Of a stretch of DNA of 64,000 nt, positions 45,796-54,393 are shown one piece after another. Source of the DNA: Desulfarculales bacterium UBA702 (GTDB lineage: Bacteria > Desulfobacterota > Syntrophobacteria > Syntrophobacterales > Syntrophobacteraceae); contig DBMI01000030.1 of NCBI GenBank assembly GCA_002298165.1, positions 16,501-80,500 of the forward strand, in the 5' to 3' direction. Each line of letters starts with the position of its first letter. The first letter of the stretch is position 1. The notes beneath the pieces were generated by a model. The model was not told the origin of the DNA and searched no databases. It saw only the letters and a program-made list of their open reading frames with translations. The translations under genes and the position numbers were made by a program.

Positions 45796-46104
45796 ATGTT
45801 CCCTGTCCCACCTTATGGTATGGCGGAGATACATTGGAGTTACTGTTACATGGAGCAAGTTACTTCCCCTGCCAAATCGGACCTTGGTATTGTACAATGG
45901 GTAATTCCTGTGGAGATTGCCACCGAGGCTAAAGAATGCTTTAGTGACGTGAACTATAGACACTCGTTGTTACCAAGGCCAAGCACCTCGGTCGCTGAAT
46001 GGGACACAGATATACTTTCCGATCAAAATGCCGCAAAACTGAGGTCCGTCGAAACCCATTTGATACGAACAAGATTGTTAGACCCGAAAATTGCTCGCAA
46101 ATAG
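45796..46104 (+). CDS. possible small protein, unknown
   Basis: A 102-codon frame without a visible ribosome-binding site ends 10 bp before the start of the next gene, whose AGGAGG overlaps this region. Its residues (EIHWSYCYMEQVTSPAKSD) give no family. It could be a real first gene of a two-gene unit or a decayed one. Confidence 0.35.
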   Translation: MFPVPPYGMAEIHWSYCYMEQVTSPAKSDLGIVQWVIPVEIATEAKECFSDVNYRHSLLPRPSTSVAEWDTDILSDQNAAKLRSVETHLIRTRLLDPKIARK

Positions 46105-46114
46105 GAGGCAAGCC

Positions 46115-46513
46115 ATGAAAGGAATCCAACCTACCCCTCAGTGCCTCGCGAAATCAAGCGGATTGTCCAATTCGGGATTAAAAAGAAAGACTCACGTGCC
46201 CAGGATTATGATTGTGTTATTAATATTCATAGTCATTAGCCTCATAGCAATGGTTACCTTATACTTTAAATGGAGTGGATATGAGAAGGATTACTGGGCC
46301 GCCGAAATCGGAGACAAGGTCTATATTTCAGAGGTTTACCTGGGTGTCATCGTTGCGACAAGCAGCAATCATAAGTTTCCAAACGGCACGATTCGAGATG
46401 CTGTAAATGTGGACTTCGGCGGTGGACGTACAGAATGGATTGCAAAGGATAAAGCGAAGCAAATATTTGTGATAAGGAACAATGATCTTGCTCTGTCTTC
46501 CGAATTGGAATAA
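46115..46513 (+). CDS. small membrane-anchored protein, unknown
   Basis: The protein is 132 residues from ATG 46115, with AGGAGG six bases upstream. A basic N-terminal stretch precedes a single strong helix (IMIVLLIFIVISLIAMVTLYF), followed by about 80 residues with strand-like segments. No known family. It is near the RHS locus and may be accessory DNA. Confidence 0.6.
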   Translation: MKGIQPTPQCLAKSSGLSNSGLKRKTHVPRIMIVLLIFIVISLIAMVTLYFKWSGYEKDYWAAEIGDKVYISEVYLGVIVATSSNHKFPNGTIRDAVNVDFGGGRTEWIAKDKAKQIFVIRNNDLALSSELE

Positions 46514-46576
46514 TGGGCAGTAAAGCTGTCGGGTAATAGAGTGCGAATGGGTCTCAAATGGCGTATGTGGCCGGGC

Positions 46577-46697
46577 CAACTCGCCTGCGGTTAGACGATC
46601 CTTTTCGATGCCAAAAATGCGACTTTAAGGCCCAAATTAGCCATGATCAAAGGAATATGTCAAGTGATTGTAGTCAGTTAGTGTGGCCCGACCCCGC
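46577..46697. repeat. 121-bp direct repeat, copy A
   Basis: It matches 48595-48715 at 115 of 121 bases by hand alignment, in the same orientation. Copy B sits just upstream of the REP-associated transposase gene; copy A stands alone 1.9 kb away. Both end with TGGCCCGACCCCGC. Confidence 0.85.
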
Positions 46698-46903
46698 CCC
46701 GCGCCCCGACAACGCATCCGGGAAGGTCTGGCAGGTAAGCAAAGTAGTTGTTTTCACCTCTTTCAATAATTACGAGGTACTGCATCTATCACCTCTTTAG
46801 CCCTGCTTTTTTTAATGTTCAGGGTCCTCCAGATCACGCAGCCCGACATTGAGGTCATGATGAGGCAGGTGCGGTGGTGAGGGGGTGGTCGTAAATCCCT
46901 CTT

Positions 46904-46940
46904 GTGCGCTTCGCGCACCCGGATAGGCAAGCTATCCGGG
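46904..46940. repeat. REP-like twin hairpin
   Basis: Two hairpins lie back to back: GTGCGC/GCGCAC with loop TTC, and CCCGGATAG/CTATCCGGG with loop GCAAG. The second resembles the element at the window start. Hairpin doublets like this are the targets of REP-associated tyrosine transposases, one of which lies 0.9 kb away. Confidence 0.55.
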
Positions 46941-46959
46941 CCACCCACCTATGCCAATA

Positions 46960-47673
46960 TCAACCGCCAATCTGCACCTCTTGGAAATCTATCCCTTTGT
47001 AGCCCAACCTAAGAATCGCATTACGGAATCTCTCTTTGGCGAGTATTAGTGTGGTTAAATTACTTGCCTTAAATAAATCAACGTAGTCTGGTATTGATCC
47101 ATTCTGGACCGTTAGATGGCGTGGCCTAACCATAGCATGATAATCGCAAATATCGCATGGCTTTGTAATATTGAGTTGCTCAGAAACATCCAATAAAGCA
47201 ATTGCTTCTAGCTGGAACTCTAGTAGCATCCCGAATTGCCCAGACTTATGAAATAGTTCTGTATCGGCTGCCAGTGGGAGTTTAACCCCAAACTCTTTAA
47301 TTTCTCCGATGATATTCGAATTAGCTAATAAGGTCCAAGAGTTTACCCATTCGAAATCATAGCACCCGGTACCGTATACATTACCTGTCAAATGTCCAAA
47401 CTGTGCACCTGGAAGCAGAAGAGAAGATTTGGGAAGAAGTGGCACTATCTGATTTTTCAAAAAGGTGAATCTGTCGGGATCAACTGGCTTTCTGCTCCTA
47501 TACGGTTCATCTGAAAAGCCCTGATCAGATATGTCCAAACATGGATAAGACAAGCCGGTATTAGCCCATACATTTCCACACCAAGTGCAGTGAATTCCAG
47601 GCATACTCCATTTGTGGGTGGCATTTATTTGAAGGTGCCTCAGTTCACTAGGTAAAACTTCGAATAATTTCAT
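46960..47673 (-). CDS. SitI6-type double-CXXCG immunity protein
   Basis: This 237-residue protein is recognised by its two Cys clusters, CTWCG (residues about 29-33, within HKWSMPGIHCTWCGNVW) and CDICD near 175, together with SYPCLDIS, PGAQFGHLTG and the C-terminal LILAKERFRNAILRLGY. This is the pattern of the Myxococcus 'double-CXXCG' paralogue family, known as SitI6-type immunity proteins against lipoprotein toxins. The second motif has Asp in place of the last Gly. No matching toxin lies beside it; the nearest is the RHS protein, beyond the transposase. AAGGTGA precedes the ATG. No signal peptide. Confidence 0.85.
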   Translation of the reverse strand: MKLFEVLPSELRHLQINATHKWSMPGIHCTWCGNVWANTGLSYPCLDISDQGFSDEPYRSRKPVDPDRFTFLKNQIVPLLPKSSLLLPGAQFGHLTGNVYGTGCYDFEWVNSWTLLANSNIIGEIKEFGVKLPLAADTELFHKSGQFGMLLEFQLEAIALLDVSEQLNITKPCDICDYHAMVRPRHLTVQNGSIPDYVDLFKASNLTTLILAKERFRNAILRLGYKGIDFQEVQIGG

Positions 47674-47767
47674 GAGTTAATCACCTTAGTGGTCCCTTAA
47701 TCCCAAAATCGTAAATCATCTTGCCAGTTTGTTTATATATGTCGATCCGAGTAGCCGAATGGCGAAT

Positions 47768-48713
47768 GGGGTCGGGCCAAGCTAATAGGCCGATTTGTAT
47801 AGATAATGTTTTTAAAGTAGAGCCTATTTTGAGCTTAAACGCTCATTATTGCTACCGAAATTAATGCTATAAGGAGCCTGGGCTTCTCGGAGGCTGAATC
47901 CACCATCTACTCCGTAGATCCTGCGGCCCTTCGCCCTTATCCCGAGTCTGTTCATTATGCTCTCAACGAAATCATTGCTTCCTACAGCAATACTTTCAGT
48001 CCATTTGCATTCGCGTACCTGGTCGTCGCGTGCAAGAGCTTTCTCTATCCAGGCGCTGTGTAACCGGCGCAGGTCCTCCTTTGAGGGTATACCAAGCAGA
48101 TCCATAAGTGCCCGGTGATCTATAATCGAGTACCTTTCCAGTGGCGCCTGGATTTCCTGATATCCGCCGAATTCCCACTGCGAGGGGTGCTTTACAACTC
48201 CCGCTCGCACAATGTTCAAGTCAATGTAGGTCAAACAACTGATCAGATGATGATTTGTTTCAATTGCTGTGGCATGATATCTATCTTCCCAGAACGCTCC
48301 TTTTCGCTTCTTCCTGTAATTGAACTCCTGAGCGGTGCGGCCGGCAACCAGTTGCATGGATCTGGGAATAACTGCGCGCTCCCCGCTGTCAAGGACGAGC
48401 AGGTGGATGTGGTTGGATGTTGCCGTATAATTGAGGATTTTCAGCCCGTAGCGCTTCTTGGCTTCAAAGAGCCAACTCATCCAGACTCTGAGGTCTCTGG
48501 CAAATTTAAGCAGGAATTCCTTCTTGTGGCACCTATGCGTTATGTGCCAGACGTATCCGGGAATGAAATGTCGTTTTGCTCTGGGCATAGGCTGCAACTC
48601 GCCTTCGGTTAGACGATCATTTTCGATGCCAAAAATGCCTCTTTAAGGCCCAAATAAGCCAAGATCAAAGGAATATGTCAAGTGATTGTAGTCAGTTAGT
48701 GTGGCCCGACCCC
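47768..48713. mobile_element. REP-associated transposase element bounded by 12-bp inverted repeats
   Basis: GGGGTCGGGCCA at 47768-47779 is the exact reverse complement of TGGCCCGACCCC at 48702-48713, and they bracket the transposase gene. The right end lies inside the 121-bp repeat copy B. These limits are a proposal: REP-associated transposases are usually found with REP hairpins rather than classic inverted repeats. Confidence 0.5.
47824..48588 (-). CDS. REP-associated tyrosine transposase
   Basis: The protein is 254 residues from ATG 48588 (RAKRHFIPGYVWHITHRCH, the usual start of this family). The HUH motif is SNHIHLLVLD, and the catalytic Tyr lies in CLTYIDLNIVRAGVV. These single-strand Y1 transposases are domesticated or mobile with REP hairpins. 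The gene appears intact. An upstream TTG gives three extra residues inside the repeat. It lies between the SitI6-type gene and the small membrane protein behind the RHS toxin. Confidence 0.9.
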   Translation of the reverse strand: MPRAKRHFIPGYVWHITHRCHKKEFLLKFARDLRVWMSWLFEAKKRYGLKILNYTATSNHIHLLVLDSGERAVIPRSMQLVAGRTAQEFNYRKKRKGAFWEDRYHATAIETNHHLISCLTYIDLNIVRAGVVKHPSQWEFGGYQEIQAPLERYSIIDHRALMDLLGIPSKEDLRRLHSAWIEKALARDDQVRECKWTESIAVGSNDFVESIMNRLGIRAKGRRIYGVDGGFSLREAQAPYSINFGSNNERLSSK

Positions 48714-48715
48714 GC
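48595..48715. repeat. 121-bp direct repeat, copy B
   Basis: This copy forms the upstream flank of the transposase gene. Six bases differ from copy A at 46577-46697, in the first two-thirds; the last 50 bases are identical. Confidence 0.85.
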
Positions 48716-48740
48716 TCGCCGCTCGTAGTTGGAATCAGGG

Positions 48741-49031
48741 TCACCCGCCAGTTAGTCCGTCCCGACCCCGATCGTGACTCCGCTCGCGTTCGCGGCAGGA
48801 GGAACCACCTTCAAGAATTTTGTTTTTTTTTTGGATTCTTAGCCTATGAACGTTCCAGTATTCGAGGGAGGTGGCCATACTGAAAAAAACAGAAATAATG
48901 CTTAAAAGCTTCGCAAGCCAAGTGATCCTATAAAAAAAACAACCTAGAGCAACCAAAACTAAAAATAGAATTAGCCGCAATCCGCTCCTGCACCGAATCA
49001 TTGATTCTTTTATACGCTCATCGAGGTCCAC
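48741..49031 (-). CDS. small two-helix membrane protein, candidate immunity protein
   Basis: The frame has 96 residues from GTG 49031, 16 bp after the stop of the RHS gene on the same strand. Two hydrophobic helices are seen (LRLILFLVLVALGCFF and KLLSIISVFFSMATSL). The last 25 residues (SSCRERERSHDRGRDG) run into the GC-rich repeat DNA next to the transposase element and look foreign, so the true end was probably replaced. Position right behind a polymorphic-toxin-like C-terminus is where immunity genes usually sit. That role is an inference. Confidence 0.55.
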   Translation of the reverse strand: MDLDERIKESMIRCRSGLRLILFLVLVALGCFFYRITWLAKLLSIISVFFSMATSLEYWNVHRLRIQKKNKILEGGSSCRERERSHDRGRDGLTGG

Positions 49032-49047
49032 GGTTCATTTTCCAATT

Positions 49048-52000
49048 CTAATTGCCGTTAAGACTGCCAGCCGTTATTGGTGCACCGTAAATTCCTAGAA
49101 TTGTGGTTCTAAGTCCCCATTCCGTTGCAACCCTCGCGGCTGTAGAGCCATTCAACCAACTATTGAACCCTGAAGAAAGTGGGAGATAATTGAAGCCAGC
49201 ATTCACTTCAGAAAATCGCTGAGGAATTAACCAGTGGTGGAGACTTTGACCGTTTGAAGCCAGCCATCGCTCACCATTACCAGCGGCAAGACTCCAGGTA
49301 TCTCGTACTGAATTCCATGTTCTTCCATCCGAGAGCAAGCGCCCAGACCCTCTTAAGACACGGGCTCCAAGGCCGCCGCTTTTGCCCATTTGATAGAGAG
49401 CATTCCTGCCAAGATGTGCACCACCAAAAGCAATACTTAATGCTGTCGCACCCAATTCTCCATTCTGATAAGCCCCAGAGCAGTTGTCTATTACTCCATT
49501 TGTGCCCATCTGCTTGCGTACCCATCTGGTGCCACCAAATGATAAGGTGTCCCCAAATCCGGATGCCCCATCTACAAGCCACTGTGGCAATGGATCACCC
49601 AATGCCCACAATCCATAGGGATCAATTAACATGACAGGATTGTTACCAGCGTACGCAAATAGATTCACATCCCCACCCCCAAACCCGAGCGGGTCTTCGG
49701 AGATGAATCGGCCCACAGCTGAATCATAGTACCTTGCCCGCATGTAGTAAAGACCGTCGGGTTCGGCCATTACACCGTATTGGCCTACGAACTTGAAGGG
49801 CTGTGTAAAGCCTTCCTGCTGGTTGAGTATTTGGCCGAAGGGATCATAGTAGTATGAGTTAACAACCGTCTGGTCCGTGCCGGTTAGCGCCATCGTGCTT
49901 CCGGTTGGATTGAAGTGGTAGCAGTAGGTCGTTGCATTCTGGCCGACTGTTGCCATCGAAATCAGGCCCTTGCCGTAGATGTATTTACGGGTGATGCCGG
50001 TTGCGTCTGCTTCGGCCAGCAGGTTACCGTAAGGATCGTAGATGTAGCGGGTGGTGGTTGCGCCCCTTGTAACACTCAGCCGATTGCCCAGGCCATCGTA
50101 GGAAAAGCTTGTTGCACCTCCGATCCCAGTAAGCCGGTGGTTGTAGTCGAAAGTATATACAGTGCTTTCCTGTCCGATTGACTTGTTGAATAATTGGCCC
50201 TCATCATCGTAATCGTAGCTTTCTCCTCCTGCTGAATTAAGCCGGTTCTTCTGGGGATTGTACCCATAGATGGTTTGACCGGCTACCGCAGGCATCCCGG
50301 TAAGTGGCACGGTCTCGGTCATGTTCTTGATGTTCCCATTTGCATCCAGATCATTCGGACCATCAAAAATGAAGCTTGCAACGGAACTCTCGATTTTGGT
50401 CAGCCGGTTGGCATTGTCATAGCCGTATGTAGTGGTAATTCCGTTAAAGTTCCTGAAGCTTATGAGCCTTCCTGCAGCATCATATGCGTAGACTGCCTGC
50501 TGATCTTGCGCATACAGTGCCTCCTCAACGGAGCAGTCATCCGGCCCGGCCAGAACCCGTTTCAACCTATTTTGATTGTCGTAGCAGTATTGCACCTTCT
50601 GGCCATCGGGATAGATAATCCGGGAAAGATTTCCGACAGCATCGTATTCGTAGTGAAGAGCAAAATTGTTTGCGTCAGTGTAATCCTTGATCCGCCCTTC
50701 ATCATCGTAGACGAAGTTGGCCGTACCGAGGGAATCAGTGATCCAGTCAAGCCTTCCCAGATTATTGTAATGGGTCTGCACCTTGATCTGGTCCTGGTAG
50801 GAAATGTAGTCCAGATTTCCAACCGGAGTATATTTGTAGGTTACCGGCTCATGCTCATCGTTACGGTCGGTAGCGACCTGCTTCCGGGTTGCGGGATAGT
50901 AGGCGATTTCCGTATGCTTACCGAGGGGATCGTTTATAGTTGTGCGGTAAGCGTGGTTCGCAGTGTCCCAGTTGTAGGCATAACTCGTTGTTGAAAAAGC
51001 ATCTTCGGTGCTGGACCCGTGAAGGGTAACCGACGTTATCTTTTCGCCTTCACTGCCACAGGACGAGCAACCGGAATAGTTGAACTTGGATACATGCCCC
51101 ATGGCATCTTTGATTTGGCTTAGCTGCCCAAGGTAATTGTGTTGGAAGTCAGTCGATGGATTTCCATTCGCATCGGTTACCGAGCTGATATTGCCGTTCG
51201 AGTCATGCTCAAACGTAGTGGTGAGAGTGGTTGTACCTGGGTACTGTAGTATGTGCCGAAGATCCTCACCGTTATTATCGTAAACATACTCAGTGGAGTG
51301 GCCGAGTGGGTCGGTTACGGCGACAATATTGTTGCTACGCTGAATGGTGCTCTGGTTGCCGTCCGGGTCTTTCATCCAGTCAACCTGGCCGTTTAAATAG
51401 TGGAATTCAAATTTCTTATTGAACTGGTCATTTAAGTAGGCATACTGAATGTTTCCTTGTGCGTCTCTATCGAAAGTAGTCTTGACGTTGGTACGATCCT
51501 TAAAGGTCCAGAGATTGCCTTTTGCGTCATATCTTAACTCAGAGCTTTTCCCCGTCGAATCTTCAATTTCGGTAACTCGTTTTCCTTCTCCTCCCTTTTC
51601 TGGGGCGGGGTCAAAGTGGTAGGTGGTCTCGATGCCAGATCTGTCTCTATAGGTGTATCCGTCACTTATAGGAGTGTACGATTCGTAGGTGCTATCCGCG
51701 CTGTAATCGACACGTGAGAGAACATTCGAGTTGTAATAATAAGTTGTACTATATCCGAACGGATCAGTGATTTTGTAAGGCAAATATGATTGAGGGTAGT
51801 ATTCATATATCCATGGTGAACCATCTCCCTCTGTGACATACGTTTTGTGATTAACTGAATCATACGAGGTAACACTCTTGGTGATCGTTATATTCGGATC
51901 TGATGACGGGTATGTAACTGATTTAAATTTTCCGTACACGTGGTATGTACTATCATTATAATACTCATAAGTCCATATGTTCAAGGATGGATCTCGCTTA

Positions 52001-53082
52001 TAATGTATTTTGCTCGTATGGTCGTAATATTCAAAGTGCCAATTCCTAACAGTTTTACCCGATTTGTCGTTAATGTCGGAAATGAGACCAGAACTATGCA
52101 GGATCTCATAAGTTCTATCCGGATTATTGTGAACCTGTTCTCGGATGTTAGTAACTCCTCCACTCGTAGTGATTGTGACGATTCTTCCAGTTTTACCATC
52201 AGTTATTGTCAGATCACTACCATTCTGTGTTATATTGATCAGGTTACCATTCCTATCTTTAATGCTGGTAAGCTTTCCATTCGGATCAAACCCGTACTCC
52301 AGCCTGTATTTGGTCTTCCTCAAATAATTTCCATAACTATCCTTTGTGATTTCCGAGCTGTCCTTGCCTTGGGCTCCAGCGTGGTATGCGCCGTTTTGAT
52401 CTGGGGTAAACAAAGTCAAAGTTCCATCACCTGATTTTAGGAAGAGCGATCCATCGGCATTTGGAATGATCAGGATATTGAAATCATGGGTCCAGCCAGT
52501 CCCAAATGGTCCATTATAGGTATCAAGGCTATTGTAGGTGAGAGTAAGGGGGCCTACCTGTTGAGAATGGCGGATATTACCGTTTCTAAGATCAATGGAT
52601 GATCCCCCACAGGTGAAAAACTGTGGTTCTGGGATTGTCTGTTCTCCATTAGAGGTTTCCGCACCCGAAGCATCGGAAGAACCTGAACCTTCCATCACGG
52701 GAACCACGGGGCATACATTGTTATGAGAATAGAAAAACAAGGGATGATTATAGCTCGATCCATCCCTCGCGTGCCATGTAATACCATACCAGCAATACTC
52801 ATACGTCCAATGAACACAACAATCATCAGTATTTGACGGTTTTGCCGCCCGGCATGCGTCGATTGCGTTCTGCCAGCCACCATAATACCCCACAATTCCA
52901 TAAGGGTACCCCGTAGGCTCAGCAGTGTCCGGCGCTCTTGTGTATTCCACTGTCGGGTATGAGGGCCACCAATTGGGGTCCTCTGCTTTGCCGGATTCTG
53001 ACACTAGTAAAATTAAGATCATTACAGCAAAAAATAAGCTGAACCGCCAATGAAATTGGGGTGACCTTGAATAAGGCTTCAT
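49048..53082 (-). CDS. secreted RHS/YD-repeat protein with a variable C-terminal domain
   Basis: This 1344-residue protein starts at ATG 53082 (GGAG upstream) with a signal peptide ending near residue 33. Residues about 170-230 form the DUF6531-like entry (GSSIDLRNGNIRHSQQVG, then FGTGWTHDFNILI). Many YD repeats follow. The RHS core motif RARYYDSAVGRFISEDPLG lies at about 1115-1135. From about 1155 the sequence becomes a distinct 190-residue C-terminal part: a Gly-rich linker, then SLHHWLIPQRFSEVNAGFN and a short hydrophobic end. In this family the shell encloses a toxin released in contact or envelope delivery. The C-terminal domain is not one I can name. Confidence 0.88.
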   Translation of the reverse strand: MKPYSRSPQFHWRFSLFFAVMILILLVSESGKAEDPNWWPSYPTVEYTRAPDTAEPTGYPYGIVGYYGGWQNAIDACRAAKPSNTDDCCVHWTYEYCWYGITWHARDGSSYNHPLFFYSHNNVCPVVPVMEGSGSSDASGAETSNGEQTIPEPQFFTCGGSSIDLRNGNIRHSQQVGPLTLTYNSLDTYNGPFGTGWTHDFNILIIPNADGSLFLKSGDGTLTLFTPDQNGAYHAGAQGKDSSEITKDSYGNYLRKTKYRLEYGFDPNGKLTSIKDRNGNLINITQNGSDLTITDGKTGRIVTITTSGGVTNIREQVHNNPDRTYEILHSSGLISDINDKSGKTVRNWHFEYYDHTSKIHYKRDPSLNIWTYEYYNDSTYHVYGKFKSVTYPSSDPNITITKSVTSYDSVNHKTYVTEGDGSPWIYEYYPQSYLPYKITDPFGYSTTYYYNSNVLSRVDYSADSTYESYTPISDGYTYRDRSGIETTYHFDPAPEKGGEGKRVTEIEDSTGKSSELRYDAKGNLWTFKDRTNVKTTFDRDAQGNIQYAYLNDQFNKKFEFHYLNGQVDWMKDPDGNQSTIQRSNNIVAVTDPLGHSTEYVYDNNGEDLRHILQYPGTTTLTTTFEHDSNGNISSVTDANGNPSTDFQHNYLGQLSQIKDAMGHVSKFNYSGCSSCGSEGEKITSVTLHGSSTEDAFSTTSYAYNWDTANHAYRTTINDPLGKHTEIAYYPATRKQVATDRNDEHEPVTYKYTPVGNLDYISYQDQIKVQTHYNNLGRLDWITDSLGTANFVYDDEGRIKDYTDANNFALHYEYDAVGNLSRIIYPDGQKVQYCYDNQNRLKRVLAGPDDCSVEEALYAQDQQAVYAYDAAGRLISFRNFNGITTTYGYDNANRLTKIESSVASFIFDGPNDLDANGNIKNMTETVPLTGMPAVAGQTIYGYNPQKNRLNSAGGESYDYDDEGQLFNKSIGQESTVYTFDYNHRLTGIGGATSFSYDGLGNRLSVTRGATTTRYIYDPYGNLLAEADATGITRKYIYGKGLISMATVGQNATTYCYHFNPTGSTMALTGTDQTVVNSYYYDPFGQILNQQEGFTQPFKFVGQYGVMAEPDGLYYMRARYYDSAVGRFISEDPLGFGGGDVNLFAYAGNNPVMLIDPYGLWALGDPLPQWLVDGASGFGDTLSFGGTRWVRKQMGTNGVIDNCSGAYQNGELGATALSIAFGGAHLGRNALYQMGKSGGLGARVLRGSGRLLSDGRTWNSVRDTWSLAAGNGERWLASNGQSLHHWLIPQRFSEVNAGFNYLPLSSGFNSWLNGSTAARVATEWGLRTTILGIYGAPITAGSLNGN

Positions 53083-53141
53083 GTTTGCTCCAATTGACCT
53101 TGTTTGAACTTTATGCGTATCCGGCAGTCTCTTCCCGATTT

Positions 53142-54170
53142 CTATTTCCCCAAAACAGCTTGCAGCCTAGTAGGCATTGGCTGAATTGTGTAGGCTTCCG
53201 GTATTTTCAAAGAACTGTGTTGTTGTTTTAAACTGGTCAAGTCTTGTTGGAGTGCCAACTTTGCGTTATCGTTTGCACTGGAAATTTCTAGAGTCTTTGC
53301 GTCAATTTTGGCGGCAATGATAGATTTGGCATCGACCAAGGCTTGCCGATTAGCGTCCAGTTCTTGCTTAATCCTGCCCTGTTCTTCTTCCCATGATAGC
53401 TGCGTTAGTTTCTCAGCGGTTCTGGCTTCGTATTCAGCAAAAGTTTCTTTGATGACACAGACCCGCTGGTCCTTGGAAAGTAAACTTTTCTCGGCATCGG
53501 TCATGCCGGACAGCCTGGCAGCTCGCGTTTGATTGGTGTAGCGCACGTATCCGAGAAAATACTGTACCTCCTTTACAATCATCGGCATGTTGTCTTCCGG
53601 GTCGTAGAGGAACTCAGGAGCATCGTTTGCATGAGGTGAAATTAATGTTTCGTGCCCATATCCATCAAAGACATGCATTTGGGTGAAATTAAATCCTGGA
53701 TCTTGCATTGCATAGAATCCAGCGTAGCCGCTATACGTAGTTGGTTTTGTGCCATTGCCAAATATGAGGGATGAAGTTCCTCCTGTGCCTGTCGACGTGC
53801 CGATTCCCACGTTCCCGCCTGATTTTATTACAACCAACCCTGTTGGACTTGCATTGTTTTCCCTAAACAGGATATCTTTTCCGGTTGGACGGTTTATGTA
53901 GAGATTCTGGTCTGTCGGGCTGCTAGTCAGATTGTAATTAGTAGTTGACAGAGTACCATTGAGAGATATGGCTGAATAATTGAGACTAAAACCCGCTGGC
54001 CCGAAAAGTATTTGCCCAGTCCCTTCGCCAGCCAATGAAAGTTTCGCTGTTGGAGTTGGCACTCCGATACCGAGCTTCCCGTTCACTATTAAATCCCCAT
54101 TACCAGCGTAGGATAGTTCTGTGATCAGAATAATCAGTGAAATTAGCAGTAATTTGGCTGTAATCTTCAT
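53142..54170 (-). CDS. secreted fibre-like protein with coiled-coil end
   Basis: The protein is 342 residues from ATG 54170 (GGGGGAG upstream) with a signal peptide (KLLLISLIILITELSYAG). Residues about 30-140 carry short beta-type repeats seen in tail fibres and adhesins (VNGKLGIGVPTPTAKLSL, then SGGNVGIGTSTGTGG). The C-terminal third is predicted coiled coil (KQELDANRQALVDAKSI). It lies between the short YD protein and the RHS gene on the same strand and is probably part of the same surface module. Confidence 0.7.
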   Translation of the reverse strand: MKITAKLLLISLIILITELSYAGNGDLIVNGKLGIGVPTPTAKLSLAGEGTGQILFGPAGFSLNYSAISLNGTLSTTNYNLTSSPTDQNLYINRPTGKDILFRENNASPTGLVVIKSGGNVGIGTSTGTGGTSSLIFGNGTKPTTYSGYAGFYAMQDPGFNFTQMHVFDGYGHETLISPHANDAPEFLYDPEDNMPMIVKEVQYFLGYVRYTNQTRAARLSGMTDAEKSLLSKDQRVCVIKETFAEYEARTAEKLTQLSWEEEQGRIKQELDANRQALVDAKSIIAAKIDAKTLEISSANDNAKLALQQDLTSLKQQHSSLKIPEAYTIQPMPTRLQAVLGK

Positions 54171-54393
54171 TGCTCCCCCAATAATTTCCGAAAAGACAGG
54201 TAAACTGTGAAATGGTACATTCCAGTACATTCTCTTAGAGTCACTCAGCTGTTTCTATCATTAGCTTGCGGGTACTCCGTATATGAAGTCTGCATATTTG
54301 ATTGGAATCAAAAGTGGGATGCGTCAGTCCGACCGACCTTTGTCGTTCAAAAAATATATCGCCATCGGCACCAATGGCATCTTTAAACTTAGG

